A DNA stretch of 40,489 bases from Ignavibacteriaceae bacterium (GCA_031292435.1 JARLHD010000111.1:1-40489), one strand, 5' to 3'. Positions 6,863 to 17,374 are shown, counted from the first letter of the stretch. Numbers and translations are program-made. The notes: a model not told the origin generated them from the sequence alone.

Positions 6863-9529
6863 ATGAGCAAAGATAATAACTTAGAAATAAATGAATTAGA
6901 AACTAAAGAATGGCTTTATTCGCTCGATTATGTGTTTGAGCATGGAGGTCCCGAAAGGGTTAAGGAAATCCTCCAACAGCTCCAGATTAGAGCTCATAAA
7001 GCGGGAATTAGTATCCCTTTTACAGCCAATACTCCATATATAAATACAATACCCCGTGAAGAGCAACCTCCGTTTCCTGGGGACAGGGAGATCGAGAGAA
7101 GGATTAAAAGTCTTATCCGATGGAACGCAATGGCTATGGTTGTTAGGGCAAATAAACATGAAAATGGTATAGGAGGTCATATTTCAACTTATGCCTCCGC
7201 TGCAACTCTTTATGAAATAGGATTTAATCACTTTTTCCGGGGAAAAGGTGAGGATTATGATGGTGACCAGATATATTTCCAGGGTCATGCTTCTCCTGGG
7301 ATATATGCCAGAGCTTTCCTTGAAGGTAGATTATCTCAGCAGCAACTTGAAAATTTTAGAAGAGAACTGAATCCGGAAGGGGGACTCTCATCTTACCCTC
7401 ACCCATGGCTTATGCCCGATTTTTGGGAGTTCCCTACTGTTTCTATGGGACTTGGACCTATTATGGCAATTTACCAGGCTAGGTTTAACCGTTATCTCGA
7501 AGATCGTGGACTCAAAAAGAAAAATGGCAGTAAAGTCTGGGCTTTCCTGGGAGATGGTGAAACTGATGAACCTGAAGCATTGGGTGCAATTACTCTGGCT
7601 TCCCGTGAAAAACTTGACAACTTGATTTTTGTTATTAACTGCAATCTTCAAAGATTAGATGGACCTGTCCGCGGAAATGGAAAAATAATCCAGGAACTCG
7701 AAGCTATCTTCCGTGGTGCAGGTTGGAATGTTATTAAAGTTATCTGGGGAAGTGATTGGGATCCTCTGCTCGATAAAGATACGGATGGTAAACTTGTCAA
7801 AAGAATGGGGGAAGTTGTTGATGGACAGTATCAGAAATATTCTGTTGAAACAGGTAAATATGTGCGCGAACATTTTTTTGGTGCCAATGAAGATCTTCTC
7901 GAAATGGTTAAGAATTTTACTGATGAACAATTAAGAAAAATGAAAAGGGGAGGGCACGATCCCGAAAAAGTATATGCTGCTTATAAATCTGCTGTTACTC
8001 ATGAAGGGCAGCCTACTGTCATTCTTGCTAAAACAATTAAAGGATATGGGCTCGGGGAAAGCGGAGAAGGCAAAAATATAACCCACCAACAAAAGAAACT
8101 AAACGAAGATGAGCTGGCAGAATTCCGGACCCGTTTTGGAATACCCATTTCTGATGAAGAAGTTTCCCAGGCCCCATTCTATAAACCTGCAGAAGATAGC
8201 CATGAAATGAAATACCTGAAAGAAAGAAGGAATAAGCTCGGCGGTTATGTCCCTTCCCGCAAAATAATTGCCCGTCCTATCAAAACTCCTCCTGAAGAAA
8301 TATTCGAGGAGTTCTATAAAAGCAGCGAGAATAGGGAAGTATCGACAACCATGGTTTTTGTCAGAATTCTTGCAAAACTGCTGAAGGATAAAGAGATTGG
8401 AAAGTTAATCGTCCCAATAATTCCCGATGAAGCCAGGACATTTGGTCTCGAGGCAATGTTTAGGCAGGTAGGAATTTATTCCCATGTGGGTCAACTTTAT
8501 GAACCTGTAGATAAAGATAGCCTCCTCTATTATAAGGAAGCTACTAATGGACAAATCTTAGAGGAAGGTATAACTGAAGCAGGCGCAATGTCTTCATTTA
8601 TTGCTGCAGGTACTGCCTATGCTACTCATGGAATTAATATGATCCCTTTCTTTATTTATTATTCTATGTTTGGACCACAAAGAATCGGCGACCTTATTTG
8701 GGCCGCAGGGGATATGAGATGTAAAGGTTTTCTTCTTGGTGGTACTGCTGGTAGAACCACTCTCAATGGAGAGGGACTCCAGCATCAGGATGGACAAAGT
8801 CATCTTCTTCTTTATCCGGTTCCGGATATTATTACATATGACCCTGCTTTTGCATATGAACTTGCAGTTATTATCAGGGATGGAATCAGAAGAATGTACG
8901 AGGAACAGGAAAGCGTGTTCTATTATTTAACTGTTATGAATGAAAATTATCAAATGCCTGCTATGCCCGAAGGGGTTAAGGAGGGAATTGTTAAGGGAAT
9001 GTATAAGTTTAAATCATCATCCCTTAAGAATCATAAATGCAGAGCTCAGCTTTTTGGAAGCGGTACAATTCTGAATGAAGTAGTTAAAGCTCAGGAAATT
9101 CTCGAAGATTATAAAGTATCTGCGGATGTCTGGAGTGTTACAAGTTATAAAGAATTAAGAAGAGAAGCTCTTGATATTGAAAGATGGAATTTACTCCATC
9201 CCTCCGAAGAACCCAGGGTTCCCTATATATCTAAAATACTCAAAGATGAAGAGGGAGTCTTTGTAGCTTCTTCCGATTATGTGAAAGCATTACCGGATTC
9301 TATTTCCAAATGGTTTCCTCGATCCCTGGCTTCACTTGGTACGGATGGTTTTGGCAGAAGTGATTCCAGGATGGCTTTAAGAGATTTCTTTGAAGTGGAT
9401 GCTAAACATGTTGCTCTGGCTGCATTATACGCCCTTTTGAAAGATGGGAAAATTAAATCCGTTGTTGTGGAAAAAGCTATGAAGGATTTAAATATTATAC
9501 CTGATAAAAGAAATCCTATGAATACTTAG
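6863..9529 (+). CDS. aceE: Pyruvate dehydrogenase E1 component, homodimeric type
   Basis: The 888-residue protein has the length and motifs of the single-chain AceE E1 rather than the split alpha/beta form. An N-terminal helix (ELETKEWLYSLDYVFEHGG) is followed by the thiamine diphosphate motif GDGETDEPE near residue 230 and NCNLQRLDGPVRGNGK near 259. GHASPGIYARAFLEGRL and the C-terminal GTDGFGRSDSR are also typical. It decarboxylates pyruvate and reductively acetylates the lipoyl groups of E2. It is the first gene of an aceE-aceF-lpd operon; aceF starts 37 bases downstream. A good Shine-Dalgarno sequence supports the ATG start. No frameshift or missing catalytic segment was seen. Confidence 0.95.
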   Translation: MSKDNNLEINELETKEWLYSLDYVFEHGGPERVKEILQQLQIRAHKAGISIPFTANTPYINTIPREEQPPFPGDREIERRIKSLIRWNAMAMVVRANKHENGIGGHISTYASAATLYEIGFNHFFRGKGEDYDGDQIYFQGHASPGIYARAFLEGRLSQQQLENFRRELNPEGGLSSYPHPWLMPDFWEFPTVSMGLGPIMAIYQARFNRYLEDRGLKKKNGSKVWAFLGDGETDEPEALGAITLASREKLDNLIFVINCNLQRLDGPVRGNGKIIQELEAIFRGAGWNVIKVIWGSDWDPLLDKDTDGKLVKRMGEVVDGQYQKYSVETGKYVREHFFGANEDLLEMVKNFTDEQLRKMKRGGHDPEKVYAAYKSAVTHEGQPTVILAKTIKGYGLGESGEGKNITHQQKKLNEDELAEFRTRFGIPISDEEVSQAPFYKPAEDSHEMKYLKERRNKLGGYVPSRKIIARPIKTPPEEIFEEFYKSSENREVSTTMVFVRILAKLLKDKEIGKLIVPIIPDEARTFGLEAMFRQVGIYSHVGQLYEPVDKDSLLYYKEATNGQILEEGITEAGAMSSFIAAGTAYATHGINMIPFFIYYSMFGPQRIGDLIWAAGDMRCKGFLLGGTAGRTTLNGEGLQHQDGQSHLLLYPVPDIITYDPAFAYELAVIIRDGIRRMYEEQESVFYYLTVMNENYQMPAMPEGVKEGIVKGMYKFKSSSLKNHKCRAQLFGSGTILNEVVKAQEILEDYKVSADVWSVTSYKELRREALDIERWNLLHPSEEPRVPYISKILKDEEGVFVASSDYVKALPDSISKWFPRSLASLGTDGFGRSDSRMALRDFFEVDAKHVALAALYALLKDGKIKSVVVEKAMKDLNIIPDKRNPMNT

Positions 9530-9566
9530 GGTTTAATAATGAATTTATCTATACAAGGTTGTTTTA

Positions 9567-11288
9567 ATGACAAATGAATTTAAATTACCCGAACTTGGGG
9601 AAAATATAACCAGTGCTGATGTTATATCGGTGTTGGTAAAGCCAGGGGATAATATTGAAAAGGATCAGACTGTTATTGAGATCGAAACAGATAAAGCTAC
9701 CATTGAAGTTCCCTCCACAGTTGAAGGAGTTATTAAAGATGTTCTGGTAAAGGCCGGTGAAAAAATAAATGTAGGAGCAGTTCTCCTCACAGTTGAATCG
9801 TCTGCTACCCAGGTAGACCAAACAAAGACATTTACCTCAAATGCTGAAATTTCTAAAGCGTCAATAGAAGACAAAAATGAAACGGGATCAGATTCATCTA
9901 AAGGATCGAAACCCCCTAGAGGTTTAAAACAAAGTATTCCCGGAGATTCGACCTCTGTTTCTACTTCAGAGCTTAGTATTATTGATTTCAAACTTCCTGA
10001 ATTGGGCGAAAATATCGAGTCGGCTGATGTTTTGAATGTATTGGTGAAAATAGGTGACAATATAACAAGGGATCAGGGCGTTATTGAGATTGAAACAGAT
10101 AAGGCTACTATCGAAGTCCCATCTACTATTGAAGGTAAAGTTGTTGAGATAAATATTAAACCAGGTGATAAAGCTAAGGTTGGAGCAATAATATTAAAAG
10201 TTGAATCACGAACCAATGTTCCCGGGGAAACCATTCCTTCGAAACCCACAGTTGAAAATAAAGAAATTAATTCAACTGAAATGGAAGAGAAACCCGAACA
10301 ATTTAAAGCTGTGGGTGGTTCTTCAGCCGGAGAGAAGAAACCTGAACCCGGCGAAATAGATGATCAACCGCCTATTTTAAAAAATTCCGCCCCAGCCGCA
10401 CCATCTGTTAGAAGAATAGCAAGGGAACTTGGAGTCGATATAAGGAAAGTCACCGGTTCAGGTCCCGCCGGCAGAATATCTATGGATGATGTAAAGGCTT
10501 ATGTTAAAAAAATAAATGAGGAGAGAGAAATCCTTCCTGCAGGAGGATTCGGTTTCATACATGAACCTCTTCCCGATTTTACAAGGTTCGGGGGTGTAGA
10601 AAGAAAACCCATGAGTAAGATCAGAACTATCACTGCTGAACATTTAAGCTATGCGTGGAATTCAGTTCCCCATGTCACCCAGTTTGATAAAGCAGATATT
10701 ACTGAGGTTGAAATGTTCAGGAAATCTTATGGACTAAAAGTTGAAAAAGCAGGAGGCAAATTAACCGTAACCTCTATTCTTCTTAAGGTAATATCATTTG
10801 GATTGAATAAATTTCCTCAGTTCAATTCAAGTATTGATATGGAGAAGAAAGAAATCATTTATAAAAACTATTTTAATATAGGAGTAGCAGTCGATACTGA
10901 TCATGGATTGATAGTACCTGTAATTAAGAATGTTGACAAAAAAAACTTAACTGAAATTTCCGTTGAACTAAATACACTTGCTGAGAAAGCAAGGACAAGA
11001 AAGATCAGCATTGATGAAATGCAAGGGGGGTGTTTTACTATCACTAACCTTGGAGGTATTGGAGGCACATATTTTTCGCCTATTGTGAATGCCCCTGAAG
11101 TAGCAATCCTCGGTGTATCAAGAGGAGCTTTTGAGCCAATATATATGGAAGGGATATTCAAACCACGAAATATGCTGCCACTTTCTTTGTCTTATGATCA
11201 CCGCATAATCGATGGTGCTGATGCTGCCCGTTTCCTTAGATGGGTATGTGAATCACTTCAGGAACCTTTCAAATTATTCATTGACTGA
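9567..11288 (+). CDS. aceF: Pyruvate dehydrogenase E2, dihydrolipoamide acetyltransferase with two lipoyl domains
   Basis: The 573-residue protein has a complete multidomain layout. Lipoyl domain 1 spans about 3-78 with the lipoylated K43 in ETDKATIEVPS. A 60-residue linker follows. Lipoyl domain 2 spans about 139-214 with K179 in the same motif. A second proline/glutamate-rich linker leads to the E1/E3-binding domain (about 277-314, APSVRRIARELGVD...GPAGRI), then the acetyltransferase domain with H545 and D549 in DHRIIDG. The domain moves acetyl groups from E1-acetylated lipoate to CoA. The two lipoyl domains are highly alike, which suggests internal duplication. An AAGG sequence about eight bases before the ATG serves as the ribosome binding site. 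The lpd gene starts 16 bases after the stop. Confidence 0.94.
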   Translation: MTNEFKLPELGENITSADVISVLVKPGDNIEKDQTVIEIETDKATIEVPSTVEGVIKDVLVKAGEKINVGAVLLTVESSATQVDQTKTFTSNAEISKASIEDKNETGSDSSKGSKPPRGLKQSIPGDSTSVSTSELSIIDFKLPELGENIESADVLNVLVKIGDNITRDQGVIEIETDKATIEVPSTIEGKVVEINIKPGDKAKVGAIILKVESRTNVPGETIPSKPTVENKEINSTEMEEKPEQFKAVGGSSAGEKKPEPGEIDDQPPILKNSAPAAPSVRRIARELGVDIRKVTGSGPAGRISMDDVKAYVKKINEEREILPAGGFGFIHEPLPDFTRFGGVERKPMSKIRTITAEHLSYAWNSVPHVTQFDKADITEVEMFRKSYGLKVEKAGGKLTVTSILLKVISFGLNKFPQFNSSIDMEKKEIIYKNYFNIGVAVDTDHGLIVPVIKNVDKKNLTEISVELNTLAEKARTRKISIDEMQGGCFTITNLGGIGGTYFSPIVNAPEVAILGVSRGAFEPIYMEGIFKPRNMLPLSLSYDHRIIDGADAARFLRWVCESLQEPFKLFID

Positions 11289-11304
11289 TAGATATAAAAA
11301 TAAT

Positions 11305-12717
11305 ATGGATAAAATTAAAATTGCTGTTATTGGAGGAGGTCCGGGGGGATATGCTGCGGCATTCCTTGCAGCCGATCTTGGAATGGATATCACTTTAATT
11401 GATAAAGAAAAAAATCCCGGCGGTGTATGCCTTTACAGAGGATGTATTCCTTCTAAGGCATTACTTCATGTTGCTAAATTAATAAATGAAACTAAAGAGG
11501 CATCTGGCTGGGGCATTGATTTTGGAGAACCAAAGATAAACCTTGACAGGCTGAGAGCATGGAAAAATGAAGTAGTAAGTAAAATGACTGGAGGTCTCGG
11601 TATTCTTTCAAAGCAAAGAAAAATAAATTATATACAAGGTACTGCCAGCTTTGTTAATTCATCGACACTTAGAATTGATATGGTAAGCGGTGAAAATAAG
11701 GTGCTTAAATTTGATAAAATAATATTAGCTACTGGTTCTGTTATTTCGTCAATTCCATCACTAAATATAGATAGTAGGAGATTGCTTAATTCTACAAGCG
11801 CATTGGAACTGCCGGAAATCCCTAAAAGTCTTTTGGTTATCGGTGGAGGATATATTGGTCTCGAACTTGGATCTGTTTATAATGCTCTGGGAACAAAAGT
11901 ATCAGTTGTGGAAATGACTCCGGGACTTCTTCCTGGTGCAGACAGGGATCTTGTTATTTATTTAGCTAAACGGATTGAAAGCGCATTCGAGAAAGTTATG
12001 TTAAATGCAAAAGTAGTAGGAATGAAAGAATCTGGAAATTCAATATCTGTGAAAATTCAGGCGCAGGATGGAACTACATCTGAAGTTAATTATGATTATG
12101 TTTTAATGTCAATCGGAAGACGTCCTGAAACGAAGGGGTTAGGACTGGAGAATACTAAAGTAAAGGTTAATCAAAGAGGATGGGTCGAAGTTAATAAGCA
12201 GCTGCAGACTAACGATCCTGATATTTATGCTATTGGCGATATCGCAGGAGAACCGATGCTTGCACATAAAGCATCCCATGAAGGAAGAACTGCTATAGAA
12301 CATATTGCGGGACATAAAGTTGCATTTGAACCATTGGCAATTCCTGCTGTTGTATTTACTGATCCTGAAATTGCTTGGGCTGGATTAACTGAAATTCAGG
12401 CAAAAGAGAATAATATAAAATATGTATCTGCTAAGTTTCCCTGGGCGGCATCGGGACGTGCAACCACTCTTGGAAGGAGCGATGGTGTGACTAAATTACT
12501 GATTAATCCTGAAACTGAAAGGATACTGGGAGTCGGTATCTGTGGTCCAGGAGCTGGAGAACTAATTGCAGAGGGCGTTCTTGCTATAGAAATGGGTGCC
12601 AATGCTTCTGATCTTAAATTAACTATCCATCCCCACCCGACATTGTCAGAAACAGTTATGGAATCGGCTGAAGTTTTCTTTGGACAGAGTACTCATATTT
12701 ACAGACCAAAAAAATAA
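11305..12717 (+). CDS. lpdA: Dihydrolipoamide dehydrogenase (E3)
   Basis: About 470 residues from ATG 11305. An open frame extends upstream into aceF, but MDKIKIAVIGGGPGGYAAA is the natural N-terminus, with the FAD-binding GxGxxG. The redox disulfide is C42/C47 in GGVCLYRGCIPSK. A second nucleotide site (VIGGGYIGLELGSV) binds NAD. YAIGDIAG closes the FAD domain, and the C-terminal HPHPTLSE supplies the H444/E449 acid-base pair. The enzyme reoxidises dihydrolipoamide and makes NADH. It is the last gene of the pyruvate dehydrogenase operon and could also serve other lipoyl complexes. Only five bases separate its stop from that of the convergent sigma-like gene. Confidence 0.94.
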   Translation: MDKIKIAVIGGGPGGYAAAFLAADLGMDITLIDKEKNPGGVCLYRGCIPSKALLHVAKLINETKEASGWGIDFGEPKINLDRLRAWKNEVVSKMTGGLGILSKQRKINYIQGTASFVNSSTLRIDMVSGENKVLKFDKIILATGSVISSIPSLNIDSRRLLNSTSALELPEIPKSLLVIGGGYIGLELGSVYNALGTKVSVVEMTPGLLPGADRDLVIYLAKRIESAFEKVMLNAKVVGMKESGNSISVKIQAQDGTTSEVNYDYVLMSIGRRPETKGLGLENTKVKVNQRGWVEVNKQLQTNDPDIYAIGDIAGEPMLAHKASHEGRTAIEHIAGHKVAFEPLAIPAVVFTDPEIAWAGLTEIQAKENNIKYVSAKFPWAASGRATTLGRSDGVTKLLINPETERILGVGICGPGAGELIAEGVLAIEMGANASDLKLTIHPHPTLSETVMESAEVFFGQSTHIYRPKK

Positions 12718-12721
12718 CAAA

Positions 12722-13450
12722 CTATTCTTTTTTCTTAAAGAAATCTTTGAGAGAGAAACGTTTTTTGTCCTGTTTTGATTTTTTATTCTCGCCCTTATTA
12801 TTTTTACTTTGTTCTGATTCAGATTTAACATTATTAACTGGGTTAATTATCTTTGATACCTGGTCTATAAACCTGATATAAAGATTTTCAAGAGGGTCTA
12901 TTGTTTCTGGAATCTGTTTCACAGTCCTTTCGAGAGCTTCAAGCGATTTTATGACAAGCGTTTCCATAATGATTTCTCTCCCTTTAACAAGAAGTTTATT
13001 AACCTCTTCTTCAGATATTGACAGAAAATCGGAAATCTCTTCTCTTTTATATCTTTCTATTTCACTCAAAACAAAAACTATTCTCTCAGGTTCAGGAAGT
13101 GATAATAATTCCTGATCAATAAAACTTAGCCCTTTACGATTCGGCTTAGAATTAATGGTATCCGATTTACTTTTTACTTTTTCTCTCAATCTTTGTAATG
13201 AAGTATAAACTGCAATAGCTTTTAACCATAATATGAATGGGGAATCTCTTCTCACCATGGAAATTGTTTTCCAGGCTTCTAGAAATATCTTACAGGTGAT
13301 TTCATTAGCTTCCTCAAAATCAGCAAGAATACGGAAAGAAATTGCATATACAAATCCAACATGCATATTGAATAGCTGTTCAAAAGCATTTATGTTCCCA
13401 TTACGGGAACTTTCAATCAATGATTGAATGATTTTATTGTCTTGTGCCAA
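12722..13450 (-). CDS. ECF-like sigma factor domain protein with long basic C-terminal tail
   Basis: The 242-residue protein resembles an ECF sigma factor over about 1-165. Region 2 includes NAFEQLFNMHVGFVYAISF and ADFEEANEITCKIFLEAW, and WLKAIAVYTSLQRLREK closes it. Region 4 includes LLSLPEPERIVFVL, then REEISDFLSISEEEVNKLLVKGREII as a helix-turn-helix. Conserved positions are looser than in typical ECF factors (ITCKIF in place of the usual DVxxVF). About 75 extra residues follow, ending in a lysine-rich stretch (KKSKQDKKRFSLKDFFKKKE). No anti-sigma gene adjoins it. It may be a divergent sigma factor or a sigma-derived regulator. It lies 58 bases downstream of the DUF255 gene on the same strand. 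Confidence 0.65.
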   Translation of the reverse strand: MAQDNKIIQSLIESSRNGNINAFEQLFNMHVGFVYAISFRILADFEEANEITCKIFLEAWKTISMVRRDSPFILWLKAIAVYTSLQRLREKVKSKSDTINSKPNRKGLSFIDQELLSLPEPERIVFVLSEIERYKREEISDFLSISEEEVNKLLVKGREIIMETLVIKSLEALERTVKQIPETIDPLENLYIRFIDQVSKIINPVNNVKSESEQSKNNKGENKKSKQDKKRFSLKDFFKKKE

Positions 13451-13508
13451 AATTATAAATTTTAGTTATTAATTTATCTGAATTATATATTCAATACAAT
13501 AATAAGAA

Positions 13509-15578
13509 TTAAGTTAATGCTTCTCCAATTTTTTTATAATCATTTATTGGATATTCACAGGAAAAATTTCTGCACAAATATACAGCCGTTCTCCCTTTAA
13601 TGGGATTTTGACCTGAAACATAAGGAGCCATTTTCTGCAAATTATTAGATAAGGTTTTAAGAAGAATAATTTTAGAGGGAAGATAATGTTTTCTGATTTC
13701 ATTAATGAACATACCGGCATCATGGTCATATTCATTTGAAGTAATTACGATTTCAAAGATGGGACCGAAGGCAAAATCATAACCGGTTAATGTCTGTGAA
13801 AAAGCTGAAGGTGATCTGGAAATTACAGTTGAAAATGCTCTGTTAATTTTTACAGCCTTTTCCTCATAATCGATGTTGGCTGTTATTTTTGACATTCTTA
13901 GTAAGTTAAGTATCATTACAGAATTTCCTGAAGGAATTGCACCATCATATATTTCTTTCTGGTTAGCTATAAGATCACTACTATCCCTGGCTGAAAAGAA
14001 AAATCCACCAGTTTTATCATCCCAAAAATCTTGTATGGCAAGATCAAGCATGTATTTGGCATCTTCCAGATAATTGATGGAGAAATTGGTTTCATATAGA
14101 TCAAGTAACGCCTGAACATAAAAAGCATAGTCGTCAATATTGCCTTTAATTGATGAATCTCCGTTTTTATATCTATGAAGTAATTTTCCCGATCCATCTG
14201 TTAGATTTTCAGATATAAAATCTGCACTAGTCCTTGCATAAGAAATATATAATTCGTTTCCGGTAACCTGAGCAGCTTTTGCAAAAGCTGTTATCATCAG
14301 ACTGTTCCAATCTGTTAGTATCTTATCATCTTTAAATGGATGCACCCTTTGTTCTCGTAGTTTAAATAATGAAGCGCATATTCCAATGTATTTTTCCTTC
14401 ACTTTTCCTAGAGGATATTTTAATTCCCCGGCGATGTCCTCCAAATTCTTATTCAAATGAAGAATATTTGTTTTATTATTATTATCACTTACCGGTTCAT
14501 TCCAATTTCCATTATTTCTGATATTCAATAAGTCTATGGCAAAGTCCTGATCTTCATTTAAAGAATTTCTTATTTCACCTTCGGTCCATAGATAAAATTT
14601 TCCCTCTTCTCCTTCACTGTCTGCATCTTCAGCTGAATAGAACCCACCGTTTGGCGAAGTCATTTCTCTCATAACATATTTAAGTATTTCTTCTGCTGTC
14701 TCAAGAAACAGTTCTTTTTTTGTAACCTGGTATGTCTCAATATAAACAGGGACGAGAAGTGCCTGATCATATAACATTTTTTCAAAATGTGGGACGAGCC
14801 ATTTCCTGTCCGTTGAATAACGATGGAATCCAAATCCTATCTGATCATAGATACCGCCATGGCGCATTTTAGTCAAAGTATTTTCTACAATAGAAAGAGC
14901 ATAATTATTATTATATCTTTTCCAGTATCTTAATAAAAAAGTAAGATTATGGGGGGTAGGAAATTTGGGCGCATTACCAAATCCTCCAAACTCCGGATCA
15001 TACCTTTTTTTGAAATCTTCAAATGCCCTATGAAATATCTCTTCTCCTGACTCCTCTCCGGGTGTAGTCTTTGAAGAGTTTCTGACAGCTTCTGTTATTT
15101 CATCCGATGAATCAATCAATTCCTGCCGTCTGGTATTCCATAGATCTATTATTTTGGGAATCAATGTAAGCAGACCACTTTTACCGAACCTGTCATATTT
15201 CGGGAAATAAGTGCCTGCAAAGAAAGGTTTTTTGTTGGGTGCCATAATTATAGTCAAAGGCCAGCCGCCATTTCCTGTGAGCATCTGGCAAACTGACATA
15301 TAAATACTATCAATATCAGGGCGTTCTTCCCGATCCACTTTGATGGCAACAAATGACTTATTAATTATGTCCGCTGTTTCGGCATCTTCAAAAGACTCTT
15401 TCTCCATTACATGACACCAATGGCATGTTGAATATCCAATTGATAGAAATATTGGTTTATCCTCTTCTTTTGCCTTATCTAATGCCTCCTGTCCCCATGG
15501 GAACCAGTTTACAGGGTTATGGGCATGTTGGAGCAGATACGGGCTTTTTTCATCTATTAATCTGTTAGTATAAGACAT
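13509..15578 (-). CDS. Thioredoxin-domain protein of the DUF255/YyaL (SPATA20-like) family
   Basis: The 689-residue protein matches the family from its first residues: [21 protein letters not shown], then [18 protein letters not shown] with a CxxC-type thioredoxin motif near 50-53. [18 protein letters not shown] and [13 protein letters not shown] follow. The remaining two thirds form a glycosidase-like (alpha/alpha)6 helical region, with [33 protein letters not shown] and [11 protein letters not shown]. No signal peptide is present, so it should be cytoplasmic. The biochemical role of the family is not settled; redox or sugar-epimerase-like activity has been suggested from the folds. The start lies in an 86-base divergent gap with the cytochrome c gene. 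Confidence 0.88.
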   Translation of the reverse strand: MSYTNRLIDEKSPYLLQHAHNPVNWFPWGQEALDKAKEEDKPIFLSIGYSTCHWCHVMEKESFEDAETADIINKSFVAIKVDREERPDIDSIYMSVCQMLTGNGGWPLTIIMAPNKKPFFAGTYFPKYDRFGKSGLLTLIPKIIDLWNTRRQELIDSSDEITEAVRNSSKTTPGEESGEEIFHRAFEDFKKRYDPEFGGFGNAPKFPTPHNLTFLLRYWKRYNNNYALSIVENTLTKMRHGGIYDQIGFGFHRYSTDRKWLVPHFEKMLYDQALLVPVYIETYQVTKKELFLETAEEILKYVMREMTSPNGGFYSAEDADSEGEEGKFYLWTEGEIRNSLNEDQDFAIDLLNIRNNGNWNEPVSDNNNKTNILHLNKNLEDIAGELKYPLGKVKEKYIGICASLFKLREQRVHPFKDDKILTDWNSLMITAFAKAAQVTGNELYISYARTSADFISENLTDGSGKLLHRYKNGDSSIKGNIDDYAFYVQALLDLYETNFSINYLEDAKYMLDLAIQDFWDDKTGGFFFSARDSSDLIANQKEIYDGAIPSGNSVMILNLLRMSKITANIDYEEKAVKINRAFSTVISRSPSAFSQTLTGYDFAFGPIFEIVITSNEYDHDAGMFINEIRKHYLPSKIILLKTLSNNLQKMAPYVSGQNPIKGRTAVYLCRNFSCEYPINDYKKIGEALT

Positions 15579-15664
15579 AGGCTATTTCAGTATTGTTTTG
15601 TAATAGTTAACTTTTTTAATAAGTTTATCAATATAAAGCATCATTATTAATAATAAAGAGAACT

Positions 15665-16087
15665 ATGACAAAGCCGCAAATCTGGTTAGCAGCATTTTTA
15701 GGTTTATTTATTTTTTTATTCATACTGGGTAGGCTTACCCGGGCTCCCCGTGAAGAGAAAAAACAGATCACTAATCCGGTTCCGCAGGGGGGATTGTCAA
15801 ACCAGTCGCAGGAATTTTCTCCTAAGGAAATGATTGTTTCCCTGGGATGTCCTAACTGCCATGGAATTGACTTAGCAGGAACAAACCAAGCTCCATCAAT
15901 ACTTGATATTAAAGAGAATTGGTCAAAAGACAAGCTTATAAATTATTTAAGGAATCCGGAATCATTTATGGATGGCGACAGATTTAAAGTTTTTAGACAA
16001 AAATACCCCGGAGCTATAATGCCTTCTTTCAATAATATTAGTGTTCAGGATCTTGGGAAAATAGCTGAGTTTCTGTTAAATCAATAA
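15665..16087 (+). CDS. Membrane-anchored single-heme cytochrome c
   Basis: The 140-residue protein has an N-terminal transmembrane anchor (about 6-22, IWLAAFLGLFIFLFILG) and a flexible linker. The class I cytochrome c domain carries the heme motif C62-P-N-C65-H66 and a likely axial methionine M119 in IMPSFNNI. The fold ends with DLGKIAEFLL, as in cytochrome c domains. The heme should be attached in the periplasm. The gene stands alone, so its partner (an oxidase, reductase or oxidoreductase elsewhere) is unknown. It ends in a strong shared terminator with fbaB. Confidence 0.85.
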   Translation: MTKPQIWLAAFLGLFIFLFILGRLTRAPREEKKQITNPVPQGGLSNQSQEFSPKEMIVSLGCPNCHGIDLAGTNQAPSILDIKENWSKDKLINYLRNPESFMDGDRFKVFRQKYPGAIMPSFNNISVQDLGKIAEFLLNQ

Positions 16088-16104
16088 TTGTTTTTTATTT
16101 ATAA

Positions 16105-16137
16105 TAAAAAAGGCAGGATGAGATCCTGCCTTTTTTT
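16105..16137. terminator. Bidirectional intrinsic terminator between the cytochrome c gene and fbaB
   Basis: A perfect 8-bp stem GGCAGGAT/ATCCTGCC with a GAG loop (16112-16130) is flanked by an A-run on the left and seven T on the right. It can therefore terminate transcription from both converging genes. Confidence 0.9.
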
Positions 16138-16154
16138 AACATATCAATAGAATA

Positions 16155-17204
16155 TCAGGCTACAGTTATTTCTTTACTAAGATAAACATCCTGAATCGTA
16201 TTAAGAAGCTTAATACCTTCATCCATTGGACGCTGGAAAGCTTTCCTTCCGGAAATTAACCCCATACCCCCGGCTCTTTTATTTATGACTGCAGTTTTAG
16301 CTGCTTCTGCAAAATCATTAGAGCCTGAAGCTCCGCCGCTATTTATCAACCCTGCTCTGCCCATGTAATTGTTTATTACCTGGTATCTGGTTAAATCAAT
16401 CGGGTTATCACTTGAAAGATCAGTATAAACCTTCTTATTTGTCTTACCAAATTTGATAGCATTAAACCCGCCATTGCATTCAGGCAGTTTCTGCTTGATG
16501 ATATCTGCTTCGATAGTTACTCCAAGATGATTTGCCTGCCCGGTTAAATCAGCAGCAGTATGGTAGTCCTTATCTTTCTGAGTAAATTCTGAATTTCTTA
16601 GGTAGCACCATAGAACTGTTGCTAATCCTAATTCATGAGCATACTGAAAGGCTTCACTTACTTCGATTATCTGTCTTGAGCTTTCCTCTGAACCGAAATA
16701 AATTGTTGCACCAACAGCTGTGGCTCCCATATCCCATGCTTGTTCAACACCTGCAAACATAATCTGATCATATTTATTAGGATAAGTTAAAAGTTCATTA
16801 TGATTTATTTTTAAAATGAACGGGATCTTATGAGCATATTTCCTTGAACACATGCCCAGTACACCCAGTGTGGAGGCAACAGCATTACAGCCTCCTTCAA
16901 TAGCAAGGTTCACAATATTTTCAGGATCAAAATACTGTGGGTTTGGAGCAAAGGAAGCACCGGCTGAATGCTCAATTCCCTGATCTACAGGAAGAATTGA
17001 AACATATCCTGTTCCTGATAATCTTCCATGTGAAAAGATCGATTGCAGGTTTCTCAACACATTAATATTTCTATCAGTCTGACTAAAAATTCTGTCTATG
17101 AAATCAGGTCCCGGTAGGTGCAGTTGTTCTTTTGGAAATTTTGCTTTGTATTTTAAGAGGGTATCAGCTTCACTTCCAAGAAGTTCCTGGATTTTATTAA
17201 TCAT
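16155..17204 (-). CDS. fbaB: Class I fructose-bisphosphate aldolase, FbaB/DhnA type
   Basis: The 349-residue length equals the E. coli FbaB class. Characteristic stretches are [55 protein letters not shown] with Schiff-base lysine candidates, [24 protein letters not shown] and [17 protein letters not shown]. The enzyme cleaves or forms fructose 1,6-bisphosphate through a lysine Schiff base, in glycolysis or gluconeogenesis, without a metal. A GGAG ribosome binding site precedes the ATG. The gene is monocistronic, with a terminator directly after it. Confidence 0.92.
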   Translation of the reverse strand: MINKIQELLGSEADTLLKYKAKFPKEQLHLPGPDFIDRIFSQTDRNINVLRNLQSIFSHGRLSGTGYVSILPVDQGIEHSAGASFAPNPQYFDPENIVNLAIEGGCNAVASTLGVLGMCSRKYAHKIPFILKINHNELLTYPNKYDQIMFAGVEQAWDMGATAVGATIYFGSEESSRQIIEVSEAFQYAHELGLATVLWCYLRNSEFTQKDKDYHTAADLTGQANHLGVTIEADIIKQKLPECNGGFNAIKFGKTNKKVYTDLSSDNPIDLTRYQVINNYMGRAGLINSGGASGSNDFAEAAKTAVINKRAGGMGLISGRKAFQRPMDEGIKLLNTIQDVYLSKEITVA

Positions 17205-17339
17205 TATTGTTCTCCATTATCTTTTGGTAAATAAGAATTTAAAAATACGTGTTATTAAATTGGGATTCAATCAAAAATCCAATGATTATTGTGGTCAATT
17301 TATTAATAATCCGCGGATATTAACCAGGAAGAGAGAATT

Positions 17340-17363
17340 AGGGCTGTTTTAATGAACAGCCCT
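17340..17363 (-). terminator. Hairpin downstream of the small secreted protein gene
   Basis: AGGGCTGTT (17340-17348) pairs perfectly with AACAGCCCT (17355-17363) around a six-base loop, 11 bases beyond the gene's stop. No good U-run follows, so it may be a weak terminator or a 3' stabilising hairpin. Confidence 0.6.
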
Positions 17364-17374
17364 AAGATCATAAG

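Noticed and set aside
11212..11304. Upstream extension of dihydrolipoamide dehydrogenase
   Set aside because: It overlaps the end of aceF in another frame, and the FAD-binding N-terminus begins normally at 11305.
17098..17352. Open frame of 84 residues opposite fbaB
   Set aside because: It is largely antisense to fbaB, has no ribosome binding site and no recognisable protein features.
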